Source: JBLHIK01 sp047614005 (GTDB lineage Bacteria; Patescibacteriota; Minisyncoccia; Phycocordibacterales; UBA1006). Taken from it: 30,610 nt of DNA. The notes under the pieces are model-generated. The model ran no database searches. It had not been told where the DNA came from and saw only the letters and a list, made by a program, of their open reading frames with translations. The stretch is from the NCBI GenBank assembly GCA_047614005.1, contig JBLHIK010000007.1:1-30610 (forward strand), read 5' to 3'. Of the stretch, positions 7,898-14,223 are shown piece by piece; the stretch's first letter is position 1; each line of letters begins with the position of its first letter. The position numbers and the translations under genes are program-made.

Positions 7898-7968
7898 GGA
7901 CAAAGAAATTAATTTCCTTGTCTGCAGTTTTTAACCAAAGCCACTTGTGCAAACGAGTGGTTTTTTTT
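7898..7968 (+). repeat. 71-nt palindrome-plus-terminator module, copy A
   Basis: The module has a GGACAA...AAATTAATTT...TTGTCT palindrome, a fixed linker (GCAGTTTTTAACCAAAGCCACTT) part and a terminator stem ending in T8. Relative to copies B and C, the palindrome ends changed on both sides (GGACAA/TTGTCT against GAACAA/TTGTTC) so that pairing, including a G-T pair, is kept. It terminates the 7344 gene. Confidence 0.75.
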
Positions 7969-7980
7969 GAGTAAAAAAGC

Positions 7981-8009
7981 TTGACATATACATACTAAAA
8001 TAATATAAT
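7981..8009 (+). promoter_or_regulatory. Consensus sigma-70 promoter of 8035 gene
   Basis: TTGACA (7981-7986), a 17-bp spacer and TATAAT (8004-8009) match the consensus exactly. Transcription should start near 8016, giving a ~19-nt leader. The preceding AAAAAAGC and the following GTTCTTTAA also occur at the 7188 promoter. Confidence 0.88.
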
Positions 8010-8034
8010 ATTTCAGTTCTTTAAAACTATACAT

Positions 8035-8376
8035 ATGAAAACTCGCAAGAATGAAGTAAGGATCGTGTTTCCACTAGACGAAGAAGGTGTATATAAAGGT
8101 GTGTATTACTTCAGATTTCCTGATGATACATGCAGTATGCCACTCAAATGCAAGCAAGGAGGTATTCACTTTTTAGATTTGTCTGGTGACAAGATTACTG
8201 ACGCTATGTTTGATTCTCTGACTATGCAAATTTTGAACTCACCCTCAATTCCCTTTGCAGAGAGTAAAGACGAACTAGATAGACGATTATTCTTAGTCGC
8301 ACTTTGCCTTAACGCAGTTGGTCCTGCTATCCCTTTCAAAGCAATGACATCATTGCGTCCTGAACAAAAAAATTAA
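8035..8376 (+). CDS. Small protein of unknown function
   Basis: 113 residues, soluble. It begins MKTRKNEVRIVFPLDEEGVY, continues with a probable beta-rich part (GVYYFRFPDDTCSMPLKCKQ) and ends with a helical half (DELDRRLFLVALCLNAVGPA). Three Cys residues; no recognised motif. It is driven by a perfect consensus promoter, so it is probably well expressed. Its stop codon lies inside the palindrome of repeat module copy B, so the module and gene end have been moved or copied together. Family not recognised. Confidence 0.65.
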   Translation: MKTRKNEVRIVFPLDEEGVYKGVYYFRFPDDTCSMPLKCKQGGIHFLDLSGDKITDAMFDSLTMQILNSPSIPFAESKDELDRRLFLVALCLNAVGPAIPFKAMTSLRPEQKN

Positions 8377-8432
8377 TTTCCTTGTTCGCAGTTTTTAACC
8401 AAAAGCCACTTTTAAAAGTGGCTTTTTAATTT
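8362..8432. repeat. 71-nt palindrome-plus-terminator module, copy B
   Basis: GAACAA (8362-8367) and TTGTTC (8383-8388) flank an AAATTAATTT core, then GCAGTTTTTAACC and a perfect AAAAGCCACTTTT/AAAAGTGGCTTTT terminator palindrome (8401-8426). Because the hairpin has A and T runs on both sides it can serve both the 8035 gene and the convergent hydrolase gene ending at 8431. Confidence 0.85.
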
Positions 8433-9036
8433 ACCCTTGCTTAGTTATCAATTCAACTATCTCAGGAAAATCATCTTGATTAAAATGACCTTTATTAGAA
8501 AATGTATGTATACAGGCAGACGGTAATGCTTTTTTGAATTTTTCCAAGTTATGAAATGAAACTACCTCATCATCACTACTGTGCATTATATGTATATTTT
8601 TAGCCTGCTTTTCTACAAGAGAAAGATCTGAAGGCATACCAAAATCAGCCATACTATATTCTGTTCCTTCTGTATCATATTGACCAGCTACTAAAAATAC
8701 AGAATGTACTATCTTCGATATGGTATGTTCTGCGAGATATTTTGCAAGAAATGTCGCACCTAAAGAATGCCCCACGAGAATAACATCGTCACGTAGTAAT
8801 GGAATAATCTTTTCAAACCAAATACTCCATTCATAATATTTTGCATTTATTTTACACGGCATTTGAGGATTATAAACTTCAAATTTATCAGAAAGAGTCT
8901 GGGCTATATTCTTTTTCCACCCAGAATCCGCAAAACAATCAAGGCTATCTATAGTCCAATCTTTTAAAAATTCTATGTAGTCCTCGTAAGAAGAAAAACA
9001 ATCTCCACCATGTATTATTATAATTTGTTTTTTCAT
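8431..9036 (-). CDS. Alpha/beta hydrolase of the RBBP9/YdeN-like group
   Basis: 201 residues. The N-terminal IIIIHGG strand-turn is at about 5-11, the nucleophile elbow GHSLGA at about 89-94 (Ser 91), the acid in SSDDEVV at about 153-159 and the catalytic His in KGHFNQ at about 182-187, all in the right order and spacing. Length and the short lid match RBBP9/YdeN serine hydrolases; the substrate cannot be told. It is cytoplasmic (no signal peptide). A -10-like TAATAT lies 12 nt upstream of the ATG, predicting a leaderless mRNA. The gene converges on the 8035 gene and shares the bidirectional terminator of repeat module B. Confidence 0.8.
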   Translation of the reverse strand: MKKQIIIIHGGDCFSSYEDYIEFLKDWTIDSLDCFADSGWKKNIAQTLSDKFEVYNPQMPCKINAKYYEWSIWFEKIIPLLRDDVILVGHSLGATFLAKYLAEHTISKIVHSVFLVAGQYDTEGTEYSMADFGMPSDLSLVEKQAKNIHIMHSSDDEVVSFHNLEKFKKALPSACIHTFSNKGHFNQDDFPEIVELITKQG

Positions 9037-9042
9037 AATTTT

Positions 9043-9048
9043 ATATTA
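9043..9048 (-). promoter_or_regulatory. -10 element TAATAT of hydrolase gene, predicted leaderless
   Basis: On the minus strand TAATAT begins 12 nt before the ATG at 9036. The region is very AT-rich, so on its own the match is weak. Confidence 0.3.
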
Positions 9049-9153
9049 GGTTATATTATTTTGAATATATCTTTCATTAACAATATCAAAATATTGTTGC
9101 AAATCTTTTTCTGATATAGTTTTTTTCATTTTATTATCTTCATATTTTTCCAT
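9046..9153 (-). CDS. Possible 35-residue small protein or gene remnant
   Basis: ATG at 9153 to TAA at 9046-9048 encodes MEKYEDNKMKKTISEKDLQQ plus 15 more residues ending NERYIQNNIT, a charged, helix-like peptide. It lies just upstream of the hydrolase gene on the same strand and has no Shine-Dalgarno sequence. The surrounding gap 9037-9348 otherwise holds only AT-rich sequence and a 26-codon ORF (9276 leftward) that I do not call. It may be a real small protein, a remnant or chance. Confidence 0.25.
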   Translation of the reverse strand: MEKYEDNKMKKTISEKDLQQYFDIVNERYIQNNIT

Positions 9154-9348
9154 ATTAATATTATTATATCATAAATTTTAGTGCGATAAAAAGCATTAGG
9201 TATCTTTCTTTGCTCTACTTCTACTACAAATATTTGCTTGTAAATTAAATTCCTCATTTTTTGATAAATCATTCATATTTATATTATAACTCTTCTTAAG
9301 AGCGTATACTATTCTCTAGAGAGTTTTTTATGATATATTTATTATATT

Positions 9349-9936
9349 ATGATAATAAAAGTACTATTTGGAGTTTTTTCATCAATATTTATCCTTGTTG
9401 GAGGAATTCCATATTTAATAGATATTCATAAAAAGAAAGCCCAGCCACATATTTTGAGTTGGCTGGGATGGGCTTTTATTACAGCCCTTGGAGCTTTTGC
9501 AATGATGGCAGAAGGTAGTACTTGGGTTGTGACTATTCTGTTTGCTAACACTCTCCTGTGTCTTTCGGTTGTTATGTACTCCATAATTAAAAAGACTGGG
9601 GTTTGGTCTACAAGTACATATGATTTTATATTTTTTGGATTTGGAATTTTAGGACTTGTACTTTGGCAGGCATTAGATATCCCATTAATAGCTCTAGTCT
9701 CTGCAATTCTTGCTGATTTTTTTTTCGGATTACCGACAATTATAAAAACATTTAAAGACCCAAAAACAGAGACTCCTTTTGTTTGGATCACTGCAACAAT
9801 TTCCGGATTATTAAGTCTTTTTGCAGCTCAAAATTTTTCATTTCATGAAATTGCATATCCTCTATATCTTTTTATTTTTGACATAATAGTCTTGTTATTA
9901 GTTTTAAAAGTAATAAGAAAAACCAAGCAAAAATGA
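9349..9936 (+). CDS. PQ-loop-like integral membrane protein, possible transporter
   Basis: 195 residues with about seven hydrophobic segments. Two similar halves can be seen: GGIPYLIDIHKKKAQPHILS near the N-terminus (about 18-37) and FFFGLPTIIKTFKDPKTETP in the second half (about 123-142). Each places a Pro after a membrane segment and ends in a short charged loop followed by a Trp-containing helix. This layout recalls PQ-loop/SWEET-type proteins, but the canonical Pro-Gln is not kept, so the call is tentative. It is a stand-alone gene ending 15 nt before repeat module C, which acts as its terminator. Confidence 0.55.
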   Translation: MIIKVLFGVFSSIFILVGGIPYLIDIHKKKAQPHILSWLGWAFITALGAFAMMAEGSTWVVTILFANTLLCLSVVMYSIIKKTGVWSTSTYDFIFFGFGILGLVLWQALDIPLIALVSAILADFFFGLPTIIKTFKDPKTETPFVWITATISGLLSLFAAQNFSFHEIAYPLYLFIFDIIVLLLVLKVIRKTKQK

Positions 9937-9950
9937 CGTATTATAATAGT

Positions 9951-10021
9951 GAACAAAAAAATTAATTTTCTTGTTCGCAGTTTTTAATCTAAAGCCACTT
10001 TTAAAAGTGGCTTTTTAATTT
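9951..10021 (+). repeat. 71-nt palindrome-plus-terminator module, copy C
   Basis: GAACAA (9951-9956), an AAATTAATTT core, TTGTTCGCAG, TTTTTAATC and the AAAGCCACTTTT/AAAAGTGGCTTT terminator. It differs from copy B at only a few positions. It closes the 9349 gene. Confidence 0.85.
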
Positions 10022-10062
10022 GGGTTATTTACTTTGAGTGAAGATTTTACAAGACCAATATT

Positions 10063-10395
10063 TTAATTAAGCACTGTTATAGTAAAAAATAAAATAGATA
10101 ATAAAATTGGTATTAAAAAGAATATATCTTTAATAATGAAATACTTTTGTGACTTAGGAAAATTTACAAAATCTATCATTCTGTTATATGGATTCAGTTT
10201 ATCTTTTAATGAAATTGATATCATTGAACTTGATAATGTAAGTAGTGCGATAATATCAATTAGATCTTTATTAACAAATTTCCAATACAGAAAACAAGTA
10301 ACACCTATCAGAACATAAGATACAAATACTAATAAAATAAAGCCCTTGAAGCTTTTTTTAACCTCTATTAAACTTACAGGTGGTGTATAGCTCAT
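10063..10395 (-). CDS. Small membrane protein of unknown function
   Basis: 110 residues with a short cytoplasmic N-terminus (MSYTPPVSLIEVKKSFK) and hydrophobic segments at about 18-38, 46-58 and 86-108. Charged residues between segments 2 and 3 (SLKDKLNPYNRMIDFVNFPK) suggest a cytoplasmic loop. No family recognised. It is the last of three minus-strand small membrane or exported proteins (10063-11307), separated from the next by ~118 nt without clear signals. Confidence 0.6.
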   Translation of the reverse strand: MSYTPPVSLIEVKKSFKGFILLVFVSYVLIGVTCFLYWKFVNKDLIDIIALLTLSSSMISISLKDKLNPYNRMIDFVNFPKSQKYFIIKDIFFLIPILLSILFFTITVLN

Positions 10396-10513
10396 TTAAT
10401 ACTAGTCCTTATATTTTCTAAAAAGTTATTAACATATATTATATAATAAATCTTCTGGTAAATGTTATTTAAAACTCGTGACAGTAAAAAAGTTTATAAA
10501 AATAATTCGATAG

Positions 10514-10762
10514 CTATTTTTCATGCCAAGTATAACCATACCTACCACAATTTCTGTCAATTGAGTCTAATGCTTCTTCGGGAGTATATGCACCAGACTG
10601 ATATCCATCTATATTAGCAATAATTAACGCTCGACAGTTTTTTGGAAATCCAGAAGAACCATAAACTGGATATTGGTTAGATTTTCCAGTATTTTTACCA
10701 ATACTAAAAGAAGCTATCATTGTTATTGAAACAATTATAATAATTAAGATTTTATTTTTCAT
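10514..10762 (-). CDS. Small N-terminally anchored or secreted protein
   Basis: 82 residues. An N-terminal hydrophobic helix (ILIIIIVSITMIASFSIG, about 5-22) is followed by a compact exported domain with two Cys residues, NCRALIIANIDGYQSGAYTP and DSIDRNCGRYGYTW. The NCR...DGY-SG-Y...ID-NCG-GY-W pattern looks conserved, as in small exported hypothetical proteins known from many bacteria, and the two Cys may form a disulfide. Function unknown. Confidence 0.6.
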   Translation of the reverse strand: MKNKILIIIIVSITMIASFSIGKNTGKSNQYPVYGSSGFPKNCRALIIANIDGYQSGAYTPEEALDSIDRNCGRYGYTWHEK

Positions 10763-10881
10763 TTCTCAATTATATCACATTATGAGCCTTCTCGAGCTCG
10801 AACCAATTAAATTTATTGCAGAGTAAAATCTTCTTAAGTATTTAGGCTATGGCAAAAAAACTCCTATTTTTTTGAGAATTC

Positions 10882-11307
10882 TTATTTTCTTAAAAAAGAG
10901 CCATAAATATTTTCGTCCAATAAAAAACCTGTTGGACCATTTCCCATCGACCTATCTATGAAAGTAATAATATTTCTCGAAATCAGAGAATCTAAGCCAG
11001 TCTCATCGAGTATTCCTTTTTTATAATCTGACATGGTTACAAAACATGTTCCTTTTGATATGAAAACATTTATTGTTTCTTTTTCGACGCTAGAAAAATT
11101 ATTTAAGAAAATAGTACTCTTGTGCGTATTTTTTATAAAATTTGTTAATCCTTTGAGTAGAGAGAAACATCCTATAAAAGATAGTGTGACTAAAACAGTA
11201 TCTGAGGTTTTTAAGTAAACAAAAAACGCAACCAGGGACCCTATAAATAAAGAAATATTTGCTCCAAGGTCTGTTTCTAAATAAATTTTTTCTAATATCT
11301 TATTCAT
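10882..11307 (-). CDS. Two-helix membrane protein with soluble C-terminal domain, unknown function
   Basis: 141 residues. Hydrophobic segments lie at about 18-32 and 38-55, followed by a cytoplasmic domain of about 80 residues. That domain begins with a basic linker and a FSSVEKETINVFISKGTCFV helix, then a short winged-helix-like part (GLDSLISRNIITF) ending GPTGFLLDENIYGSFLRK. The layout resembles superinfection-exclusion SieB-like proteins, but the resemblance is in architecture only and the sequence match is not convincing. It is next to tRNA-Glu, a common place for accessory genes. Confidence 0.55.
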   Translation of the reverse strand: MNKILEKIYLETDLGANISLFIGSLVAFFVYLKTSDTVLVTLSFIGCFSLLKGLTNFIKNTHKSTIFLNNFSSVEKETINVFISKGTCFVTMSDYKKGILDETGLDSLISRNIITFIDRSMGNGPTGFLLDENIYGSFLRK

Positions 11308-11374
11308 ACTTACTATTTTTTTTAAAAGAGGTCTTTCAACTCTTCTTGAGCGCTCAAACTAGCTCTCTCTTTTG

Positions 11375-11446
11375 TGACTCTACGGAGAATCGAACTCCGA
11401 TTTCCAGGATGAAAACCTGATGTCCTAACCGTTAGACGATAGAGCC
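11375..11446 (-). tRNA. tRNA-Glu (TTC)
   Basis: On the minus strand the 72-nt cloverleaf has acceptor GGCTCTA/TAGAGTC, D-arm GTCT...GGAC, anticodon stem TCAGG/CCTGG with loop TTTTCAT (anticodon TTC) and T-arm GGAGT-TCGATTC-TCCG. CCA is not encoded. Part of it is repeated upstream (11490-11609). Confidence 0.93.
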
Positions 11447-11516
11447 AATATGTATTTGTGTGTGAAGTCTATAACAACTTCTTATTTTCATCAAGATGAA
11501 AACCTGACCTATTTCA
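11430..11516. repeat. 87-nt direct repeat overlapping tRNA-Glu 5' end, copy 1
   Basis: It begins inside the tRNA-Glu D-arm (cgttagac), includes the acceptor 5' strand and ~40 bp of upstream sequence, and ends with a second anticodon-arm-like piece (agatgaaaacctga). It is nearly identical to 11593-11679, offset 163 bp. Confidence 0.85.
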
Positions 11517-11609
11517 CTATGCTCATGACTTCGCATAAATGAAAATCCTTCGGAGCGGAGAAAAGAGAAAACTGTTTCTCTTTTCTTCCCAACGTTAGAC
11601 AATAGAGCC
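11490..11609 (-). pseudogene. tRNA-Glu remnant with insertion in the D-loop and no T-arm
   Basis: Read on the minus strand from 11609 it starts like tRNA-Glu (GGCTCTAT-GTCTAACG). It then carries about 80 nt of foreign sequence containing two hairpins (GAAAAGAGAAA/TTTCTCTTTTC and a GCATA-type stem) and resumes with the anticodon arm TCAGGTTTTCAT. The 3' half of the tRNA is absent. It cannot be a functional tRNA without splicing, and the missing T-arm argues against that. The rest of the gap 11447-11805 holds repeat copy 2 and a terminator. Confidence 0.6.
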
Positions 11610-11679
11610 AATATGTATTTGTGTGTGAAGTCTATAACAACTTTTTATTTTCATCAAGATGAAAACCTGACCTATTTCA
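11593..11679. repeat. 87-nt direct repeat, copy 2
   Basis: Nearly identical to 11430-11516 with about two changes, including C/T in the tRNA D-stem (gttagacAatagagcc). It ends in a further anticodon-arm fragment, implying at least two rounds of tandem duplication. Confidence 0.85.
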
Positions 11680-11734
11680 TTTTTCTAGAAAAATTAAAAT
11701 GAACAAAAAAAGTATAACAAATTATATAAAAAAG

Positions 11735-11775
11735 AAAAGAGCTAAAGGTAAAATAAATACCTCAAGCTCTTTTTT
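11735..11775 (-). terminator. Intrinsic terminator of the aspartokinase-like gene
   Basis: AAAAGAGCT (11735-11743) pairs with AGCTCTTTT (11765-11773), with an inner AGGTA/TACCT step. It lies 30 nt past the stop at 11806; A and T runs on both sides make it potentially bidirectional. Confidence 0.7.
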
Positions 11776-11805
11776 AATATTTAAATGAAAAACATTACTT
11801 TAGCT

Positions 11806-12693
11806 CTAAGGCCGTTTTGTAATCTTTGTACTATTACTACAGTAAAATCGATTGTTGATATTACACAATATCAACGGTGTTTCATGCTTTTCTGCCATTT
11901 TAATAGCAGGCAAATGAATCAGTGCAGCATTTTCCTGCCCTTGAACGACTTTTCGAAGTTCACTATAGGACATTCCTTTGACAACATTACCACCAATAAT
12001 CACACCATCAACATCTTTTAGAAAGATTACCTTAGATGAGACATTTTTGTTTTGAAAAACTACCGCCAATATAACAGCAGAAAAATCAGATCCCTCACGA
12101 CCAAGTGTGGTCGGATGTCCTTCAATATCTGAAGATATAAAACCTTGTGTAATGAAAGGAAAATTACAGTTTTGTAAATCCTTTATGTTTTTAAAGGTCT
12201 GCTTTTTATCCAAAGAATGTTCTTTAGTTCCAATACTCGTAATCATATAATCACGAATATCTACAAAAGAATACGCAACTCCTGTGTCATAGTTGATATT
12301 GTTTTTTTTCATATATAAATAAAGAATTTTTGAAGACATAAGCTCCCCAGCAGACACAAGCGTTGCATACACATGTCGTTCATCTATATATGTTTGACTT
12401 GAAACTATTGCATTTTCAAAAATCAAAATGATCTCATCGCTGGGTATACCCAATTCTTTACAAAGAGATACATGTTGCACCTTTATAGCATCAACAAGCT
12501 TAGCAATTTTTCTAAGATTGGACTCTGTCATAGACAAAGCGAGCTCAGATAATAAGTTTGTTATACCTTTCAAAGCAGACACAACAATAATATATGGCTG
12601 TATCTCTCTAATCCTTGCAATAGCAGATTTCACATCTGCTGACGAAGTAAGTCCACTTCCTCCTATTTTCAAAATAATCATATCTTTTTTCAT
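11806..12693 (-). CDS. Aspartokinase-like amino acid kinase, catalytic domain only
   Basis: 295 residues of the amino-acid-kinase fold. The N-terminal ATP-phosphate loop LKIGGSGL is at about 8-15, VVSALKGITN at about 37-46, SAGELMSSKIL at about 113-123, GREGSDFSAVILA at about 198-210 (aspartokinases read GRGGSDTTA) and FLKDVDGV at about 224-231. These match the lysC/thrA order. Aspartokinase phosphorylates L-aspartate to start the Lys/Thr/Met/DAP pathway. The C-terminal ACT regulatory domains are missing, so the protein is near the minimum length and should lack feedback control by that route. No other pathway gene is nearby. The GREGSD change leaves substrate identity open; another carboxylate kinase is possible. 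Confidence 0.75.
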   Translation of the reverse strand: MKKDMIILKIGGSGLTSSADVKSAIARIREIQPYIIVVSALKGITNLLSELALSMTESNLRKIAKLVDAIKVQHVSLCKELGIPSDEIILIFENAIVSSQTYIDERHVYATLVSAGELMSSKILYLYMKKNNINYDTGVAYSFVDIRDYMITSIGTKEHSLDKKQTFKNIKDLQNCNFPFITQGFISSDIEGHPTTLGREGSDFSAVILAVVFQNKNVSSKVIFLKDVDGVIIGGNVVKGMSYSELRKVVQGQENAALIHLPAIKMAEKHETPLILCNINNRFYCSNSTKITKRP

Positions 12694-12795
12694 AATTTTT
12701 TTTTTAGATTTTTAAAGTAATTTATTAAATAATACATTTTTTTAGTAAAAAGTCAAACATTGTAAGTAGGAAAGTTTCTGCTACTGTATATACAT

Positions 12796-12868
12796 GTGCA
12801 ATTAGCTCAGTTGGTAGAGCGTCCGTTTGACTTACGGAAGGTCAGAGGTTCGAGCCCTCTATTGCACA
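12796..12868 (+). tRNA. tRNA-Val (GAC)
   Basis: 73 nt with acceptor GTGCAAT/ATTGCAC, D-arm GCTC...GAGC, anticodon stem TCCGT/ACGGA with loop TTGACTT (anticodon GAC) and T-arm AGAGG-TTCGAGC-CCTCT. CCA is not encoded. The valS gene is 2.6 kb downstream on the same strand. Confidence 0.95.
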
Positions 12869-12871
12869 CAA

Positions 12872-12980
12872 AAAGCCTAAACGGCTTTTTGTGTTGGTAA
12901 AGCCTAAACGGCTTTTTGTGTTGGTAAAGCCTAAACGGCTTTTTGTGTTGGTAAAGCCTAAACGGCTTTTTTGTGTAGGT
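12872..12980 (+). repeat. Four tandem copies of a 27-nt terminator hairpin after tRNA-Val
   Basis: Units start at 12872, 12899, 12926 and 12953. Each holds AAAGCC-TAAAC-GGCTTTTT followed by GTGTTGGT, and the first three are identical. Together with the preceding ACAC the first forms a 12-bp terminator stem. It terminates the tRNA-Val transcript redundantly; the expansion looks like replication slippage. Confidence 0.85.
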
Positions 12981-13008
12981 TCGACCTTATGTCTAGGTCG
13001 AACCTACA
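12974..13008. other. 14-bp perfect hairpin containing a tRNA T-loop-like sequence
   Basis: TGTAGGTTCGACCT (12974-12987) pairs perfectly with AGGTCGAACCTACA (12995-13008) around a 7-nt loop. The arm contains GGTTCGACC, the T-arm consensus. A-rich sequence follows. It may act as a further bidirectional terminator or be a tRNA-3'-end-derived inverted repeat like the termini of the elements at 23013 and 30206. Confidence 0.55.
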
Positions 13009-13056
13009 TAAAAAAACACACAACCCCTTCCCTATCTCTTTATATACAAGATATGC

Positions 13057-13062
13057 TATTCT
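13057..13062 (+). promoter_or_regulatory. -10 element TATTCT of tsaD, predicted leaderless
   Basis: TATTCT begins 12 nt before the tsaD ATG at 13069. The overlapping TATGCT at 13052 is an alternative. No Shine-Dalgarno sequence is present. Confidence 0.35.
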
Positions 13063-13068
13063 TTTTAT

Positions 13069-14217
13069 ATGAAAATACTCAGTATAGAGACGAGCTGCGA
13101 CGAAACGGCTGTTAGTATTATAGAAGCTACTGGAGACCTCACATCCCCTACTTTTACCGTCTTGGGTGACGGTCTCTTTTCGCAAGCGCACCTTCATGCA
13201 GAATATGGAGGAGTATTCCCTCTCTTGGCAAAAAGAGAGCACAGTAAAAACCTCATACCTATGCTCGATATTGCCCTTTCAAAAGGAAATATGAAAAAGG
13301 AAAACAAGAAAACTTTATCGAAAGCAGACGAAGAAACACTCACGGGATTACTCGAAAGAGAACCAGAACTACTCAAGCAATACCTGGAATTTATTCCAAA
13401 TATAGAGAAGCCAGAAGTAGACCTCATCTCAGTCACTCAGGGACCAGGACTCACTCCGGCACTCTGGGTAGGTTTGAATTTTGCCAAAGCACTTGCACTC
13501 TCATGGAATATTCCTATCGTTCCAGTAAACCATATGGAAGGTCATATAGTTTCTGTATTAGAAAATAAGAAAAACATCACTCTTCCAGCTATAGCTCTTC
13601 TCATATCAGGAGGACATACTCAGATTGTTCATATAGAAAACTGGGGAACATATAAAGTCACAGGAGAAACGCGCGACGATGCAGTAGGTGAAGCTTTCGA
13701 CAAGGTTGCACGTATGATAGGTCTTTCCTATCCAGGAGGACCAGAGATATCAAAGCTCGCAGAAGAAGCGCGAGAGCAGAATCAAACATACGATTTTTCT
13801 CTCCCTCGCCCAATGATATACAACGACGATATTGATTTTTCATTTTCAGGCCTCAAGACTGCGGTCCGAAGACTCATAGATGGAAAGGAAATGACGATAG
13901 ATTTCCAAAGAGCCATATCACTTGAATTCGAAAATGCAGTCACAGAAGTGCTCCTCAAAAAAACTCTCAAAGCAATAGAAAATACCAATGCTCATTCTCT
14001 CATCATTGCAGGAGGAGTTTCTGCCAACATTCATATCCAAAAAACCTTCATAGAAAATTGCAAAAAAGAAAATATAACCCTATATCTACCACAAAAAGGA
14101 CTCTCGGGAGACAACTCCATCATGATAGGAATGGCAGGATATTTTACTTTTTTGAGACAAAAAAAAGCCGTAGACCCTCTCACCATAAAGGCAATTGGAA
14201 ATCTACGACTTTCGTAA
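13069..14217 (+). CDS. tsaD: tRNA N6-adenosine threonylcarbamoyltransferase TsaD
   Basis: 382 residues, a little longer than the usual ~340. The N-terminal ETSCDETA is at about 7-14, the metal-binding HMEGH at about 155-159, LLISGGHTQ at about 178-186, the family segment GEAFDKVARMIGLSYPGGP at about 207-225, FSFSGLKTA at about 260-268 and IIAGGVSAN at about 314-322. TsaD transfers the threonylcarbamoyl group to A37 of ANN-decoding tRNAs. A Lys/Glu-rich insertion at about residues 73-114 (between MLDIALSKGN and VDLISVTQGPG) replaces a short loop near the active-site entrance and accounts for the extra length. TsaB, TsaC and TsaE are not in the window. Confidence 0.95.
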   Translation: MKILSIETSCDETAVSIIEATGDLTSPTFTVLGDGLFSQAHLHAEYGGVFPLLAKREHSKNLIPMLDIALSKGNMKKENKKTLSKADEETLTGLLEREPELLKQYLEFIPNIEKPEVDLISVTQGPGLTPALWVGLNFAKALALSWNIPIVPVNHMEGHIVSVLENKKNITLPAIALLISGGHTQIVHIENWGTYKVTGETRDDAVGEAFDKVARMIGLSYPGGPEISKLAEEAREQNQTYDFSLPRPMIYNDDIDFSFSGLKTAVRRLIDGKEMTIDFQRAISLEFENAVTEVLLKKTLKAIENTNAHSLIIAGGVSANIHIQKTFIENCKKENITLYLPQKGLSGDNSIMIGMAGYFTFLRQKKAVDPLTIKAIGNLRLS

Positions 14218-14223
14218 CATCTT

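Noticed and set aside
9196..9276. 26-codon minus-strand ORF (MNDLSKNEEFNLQANICSRS...)
   Set aside because: It is too short, has no expression signals, and is no better than chance in AT-rich sequence.
7898..10021. Integron attC sites
   Set aside because: The modules are palindromic and follow successive genes, but the paired RYYYAAC and GTTRRRY cores are not found and there is no integrase in the window.
10882..11307. Phage superinfection-exclusion (SieB) protein
   Set aside because: Only the two-helix-plus-soluble-domain layout matches; no convincing motif, so it is kept as unknown.
12872..12980. Short regular direct repeats that could suggest a CRISPR array
   Set aside because: The 27-nt units are contiguous with no unique spacers, each is a terminator hairpin, and no cas gene is nearby.
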